Assembly: GCA_945861845.1 (NCBI GenBank)
Contig: CAMAWS010000160.1
Coordinates: forward strand, 1-7,192
DNA: 7,192 nucleotides
Origin: Candidatus Sulfopaludibacter sp. SbA3
GTDB taxonomy: Bacteria > Acidobacteriota > Terriglobia > 20CM-2-55-15
Direction of reading: 5' to 3'
Part shown: positions 5,454 to 7,192 of the stretch, in pieces
Layout of the letters: every line of letters starts with the position of its first letter
Position numbering within the stretch: the stretch's first letter is position 1
Made by a program: the position numbers and the translations under genes
The notes under the pieces: generated by a model
What the model was told of the DNA's origin: nothing
Seen by the model: the letters and a program-made list of their open reading frames with translations, nothing else
Database searches by the model: none

Positions 5454-5549
5454 CGCGGCGCTGCAGACCGCCGAGCGGCGCGTATCGGTTCCAGCTTATT
5501 GACGGGTGACTCTCGCGCCGCTCGCGGCTGAACGCCAGAATCGATAGCG
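5448..5549 (+). repeat. attC-like recombination site closing cassette 3, with degenerate right core
   Basis: This is the best folded site. The left core GTCTAAC (5448-5454) matches RYYYAAC fully. GGCG (5457-5460) pairs with CGCC (5533-5536), CAG (5464-5466) with CTG (5528-5530), CCG (5468-5470) with CGG (5525-5527), and CGAGCGGCGCG (5472-5482) with CGCGCCGCTCG (5514-5524), eleven perfect pairs. C5471 is left as an extrahelical base and the two A at 5531-5532 bulge, as attC hairpins show. The loop is 31 bases. The right core should be GTTRRRY but reads about GATAGCG (5543-5549), so the outer end has decayed or was replaced. Confidence 0.65.
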
Positions 5550-5611
5550 CGACACCTTGAACCAGCGACCCTCGTCCGAAGCGGATTCGAATGAATTTTG
5601 ATATGGAGCAT
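5450..5611 (-). CDS. Short ORF with a strong ribosome binding site; possible stump of a gene cut by the array
   Basis: On the minus strand AGGAGG (5616-5621) lies four bases before an ATG at 5611, and a perfect TATAAT is at 5659-5664, although no good -35 accompanies it. The frame encodes 53 residues (MLHIKIHSNPLRTRVAGS at the start) and ends at a TAG inside the GTCTAAC core. From about residue 21 on, the codons are just the reverse of the attC site. So either it is the 5' end of a gene once following the flavin reductase gene, truncated by the array, or a chance frame. The product is not recognised. Confidence 0.3.
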   Translation of the reverse strand: MLHIKIHSNPLRTRVAGSRCRAIDSGVQPRAARESPVNKLEPIRAARRSAAPR

Positions 5612-5669
5612 GGTTCCTCCTGACGTGGCTCAAAAATGCAGCTTTGTGATTGGCGGCGATTATACCGCT

Positions 5670-6149
5670 TCAGGGCAAACGGTGATATTTGCCCCGAAAG
5701 TACATCAGAGGCTTGGCGCCGGTCTTCCCCTCGATCACATCTGAAGAGATGACTTTCCCCATGAAGATCGTGTGATCGCCACCGGGATACATGGCTGCGG
5801 TTTCGCACTCGAGGGTGGCCAGGGAGTTGCGCATCAGTGGCATGCCTGCCGGCCCATCAAAGTAGATGCTGTCCGGACGCTCCGAATCCTTCCTGGCGAA
5901 CATTCGCGAAATCTCCTCCTGGGATTCTGCAAGGAGACTTACTCCGAACTTCCCGGAGTCCTTGAACGCGGACAGCCCGCTAAGCCGGTTGTCGAGGCAA
6001 ACCAGGACGAGGAGCGGATCTAAAGATACTGACGTGAATGCACTGACAGTCAGGCCATATGGCCGCTTATCGCGATCGCGGGTCGTGACAATAGTCACGC
6101 CAGACGCGAAGTTGCTCATCACTTCACGGAATTTGTCGGGTGAACTCAT
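5670..6149 (-). CDS. Flavin reductase-like domain protein
   Basis: This 159-residue protein of the flavin reductase-like family (FMN-binding split barrel) has the normal length for a single-domain member. Typical segments run in order: FREVMSNFASGVTIVTT at the N-terminus, YGLTVSAFTSVSLDPLLVLV (FMN-binding loop and strand), KFGVSLLAESQEEISRMFA, LECETAAMYPGGDHTIFMG (the GDH motif) and the final PLMYFRGKYHRLP. Members reduce FMN or FAD with NAD(P)H and often feed two-component monooxygenases; no monooxygenase is in view. The start at 6149 is chosen because family members begin here (SPDKFREVM). The open frame extends to 6257, but that part overlaps the divergent gene and has no family similarity. 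No Shine-Dalgarno sequence precedes 6149; a TATCAT at 6159-6164 suggests a leaderless message. Confidence 0.85.
   Translation of the reverse strand: MSSPDKFREVMSNFASGVTIVTTRDRDKRPYGLTVSAFTSVSLDPLLVLVCLDNRLSGLSAFKDSGKFGVSLLAESQEEISRMFARKDSERPDSIYFDGPAGMPLMRNSLATLECETAAMYPGGDHTIFMGKVISSDVIEGKTGAKPLMYFRGKYHRLP
5673..5694 (-). terminator. Inverted repeat over the end of the flavin reductase gene, weak terminator candidate
   Basis: GGGCAAA (5673-5679) and TTTGCCC (5688-5694) are perfect 7-base arms around an eight-base loop, ending at the stop codon of the flavin reductase gene. The RNA hairpin would be moderately stable, but no U-run follows, so an intrinsic terminator is not established. The arms also encode the family's C-terminal RGKYHRLP, so coincidence is possible. 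Confidence 0.2.
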
Positions 6150-6152
6150 AGG

Positions 6153-6183
6153 CGGACAATGATAGCCCAAAACGTAATATAAT
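6153..6183 (+). promoter_or_regulatory. Divergent promoter region between flavin reductase and VWFA genes
   Basis: For the VWFA gene a perfect -10 TATAAT lies at 6178-6183; the best -35 is CGGACA (6153-6158, 4 of 6) at a long spacing of 19. Transcription would start near 6190, giving a leader of about 33 bases. On the other strand TATCAT (6159-6164, 5 of 6) could drive the flavin reductase gene from about 6152, three bases before its ATG; no good -35 was found for it. The two signals overlap, so polymerases on the two strands would compete. Confidence 0.45.
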
Positions 6184-6222
6184 CCGCCCACCCATTCAGC
6201 CCCTTTCACGCGAGGAGTCACG

Positions 6223-7185
6223 ATGCGCCGTCGTTCGCAAACATTGATTTCCATCATTGCATCCTGTCTTCTGACGGCCGTGCTCTTCGCGCAGGTTCGT
6301 GTCGATGTCCGCCTTGTGAACGTCTTTGCAACCGTGACAGACAGCGCGGGACGCTACGTAAATGATCTGAGCGTCGATCAGTTTTCCCTCGAAGAAGACG
6401 GCGTGCCGCAGAGCATCGTCCATTTCTCCCAGGATACCGACACTGCAGTGAGCGTCGGCATCGTGCTCGATACCAGCGGAAGCATGGAGCGCAAGATTCG
6501 AATCGCGACTGCCGCGGTCGAACAATTTGCCCGCACTATTAACAAGGAGGACGAAGTGTTCCTCATGACGTTTTCCGGAAAACCTGTCCTTCGCCAGGAA
6601 TTCACGAGCGACCGCGGCAAACTCACCAAGGCTCTCCGTAACGTTCGCGTCACGGGTGGCACCGCCCTTTATGACGCCGTGGGAGAAGCGCTCGCTAAAA
6701 TGCGGGGGGCGCGGCATGACAAGCGCGCCCTGCTGGTGATAACCGACGGCCAGGACACCGCGAGCATCATGAAGAGCAGTGAGGCAAATGAGGCCGTCCG
6801 CGAATCCGAATATCTCGTATACGCGATCGGCATCTCCCCGATGACTTACACCGGGAACGCTGACCATGTGCCGTTCTCATGGCCCCTGCCGTCACCTCGA
6901 ACCGGCATCGGCCAGCTTGCCGGCGGGCGCGATGCGGTCGACATGAACGTGCTGAATCGATTTGCCGAAAACAGCGGCGGTCGGGCGTTTCTGCTCAATG
7001 AATCTCTTATTGGCGGGGGCGAAAGCAAGATCGAAAAAGTGCTCGATGATATCGCAGGAGAACTTCGTAGTCAGTACACGCTTGGTTACTATCCCACGCA
7101 TGCCGACGACGGGCGGTTCCACACCATTCACGTCACCACGAAGACGGGGCACAAAGCGCGCGCGCGCAAGGGATATGCCGGGTAA
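6223..7185 (+). CDS. Secreted VWFA-related acidobacterial domain protein
   Basis: The product is 320 residues, complete. The ATG at 6223 has AGGAG five bases upstream. A signal peptide spans about residues 1-23 (MRRRSQTLISIIASCLLTAV, cleavage near FAQ). A short beta-rich segment follows (VRLVNVFATVTDSAGRYVNDLSVDQFSLEEDG), then a von Willebrand A domain from about residue 76. The metal-ion-dependent adhesion site is intact: DTSGSM (D83, S85, S87), T147 in GGTALYDA, and D175 in ITDGQD. The C-terminal stretch SQYTLGYYP and the final ARKGY are hallmarks of the VWFA-related acidobacterial domain family, abundant in that phylum. Its role is unknown; it probably binds a partner in the periplasm or outside the cell. 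It is transcribed away from the flavin reductase gene and ends seven bases before the window edge. Confidence 0.9.
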   Translation: MRRRSQTLISIIASCLLTAVLFAQVRVDVRLVNVFATVTDSAGRYVNDLSVDQFSLEEDGVPQSIVHFSQDTDTAVSVGIVLDTSGSMERKIRIATAAVEQFARTINKEDEVFLMTFSGKPVLRQEFTSDRGKLTKALRNVRVTGGTALYDAVGEALAKMRGARHDKRALLVITDGQDTASIMKSSEANEAVRESEYLVYAIGISPMTYTGNADHVPFSWPLPSPRTGIGQLAGGRDAVDMNVLNRFAENSGGRAFLLNESLIGGGESKIEKVLDDIAGELRSQYTLGYYPTHADDGRFHTIHVTTKTGHKARARKGYAG

Positions 7186-7192
7186 TTCCGGG

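Larger units (their letters stand above)
3804..5549 (+). mobile_element. Integron gene-cassette array without an integrase in view (CALIN-like), three cassettes
   Basis: The gene block 3824-5453 is bounded and divided by attC-like sites. Perfect cores are GTTGGGC (3804), GTTAGAC (4872) and GTCTAAC (5448); near-match cores are GTCAGGC (4038) and GATAGCG (5543). A 20-base box (gcgccgctcgcggctgaacg at 5515) recurs with 17-18 of 20 identities between copies at 4011 and 4844. Every gene in the block is on the plus strand with its site at the 3' end, as gene cassettes are built. Cassette contents are a possible lipoprotein, a GIY-YIG nuclease and a toxin-antitoxin pair. Known biology: integron integrases exchange such cassettes by folding single-stranded attC. 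No integrase gene or attI is visible, so the array is either distant from its integrase or a fixed remnant. Confidence 0.7.

Overview
The window looks like chromosomal DNA of a soil-type Acidobacteriota member. The strongest taxonomic marker is the last gene, a secreted protein with the VWFA-related acidobacterial domain architecture. A GC-rich composition, an exported PQQ-type sugar dehydrogenase-like propeller and a Tat-exported MmgE/PrpD protein fit this. The assignment rests on gene content only.

Layout. Bases 1-292 (-) hold the start of a membrane protein that runs off the left edge. Its promoter region (302-330) contains a perfect inverted repeat. Bases 513-2015 (+) encode an exported six-bladed propeller of the glucose/sorbosone dehydrogenase family. 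It converges on 2083-3543 (-), an MmgE/PrpD family protein with a twin-arginine leader. Bases 5670-6149 (-) encode a flavin reductase-like protein, and 6223-7185 (+) the VWFA protein. These two diverge from a 73-base spacer with overlapping promoter signals.

The most notable part is about 3725-5549. It reads as a small array of integron gene cassettes with no integrase gene in the window (a CALIN-like array). A box close to gcgccgctcgcggctgaacg occurs three times (4011, 4844, 5515), each at or just after the end of a plus-strand gene. Each is followed 7-8 bases later by a perfect or degenerate GTTRRRY core. A fourth, shorter relative is the 3' arm of a long hairpin at 3725-3790, followed by GTTGGGC. 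At 5448 a perfect RYYYAAC core (GTCTAAC) overlaps the stop codon of the last cassette gene, and the DNA between folds into an attC-like stem. Three cassettes follow: (1) a possible small lipoprotein without a standard start codon; (2) a GIY-YIG (T5orf172-like) nuclease with an N-terminal domain I do not recognise; (3) a DUF433/DUF5615 toxin-antitoxin pair. All three point the same way with their recombination site at the 3' end, as expected for cassettes. The right-hand core is degenerate and the array ends over a minus-strand ORF with a very good ribosome binding site, perhaps the stump of an interrupted gene.

Outside the array the genes are single units in alternating orientation. No shared pathway can be read from them. 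No tRNA, rRNA, CRISPR or insertion sequence was seen, and no convincing intrinsic terminator.
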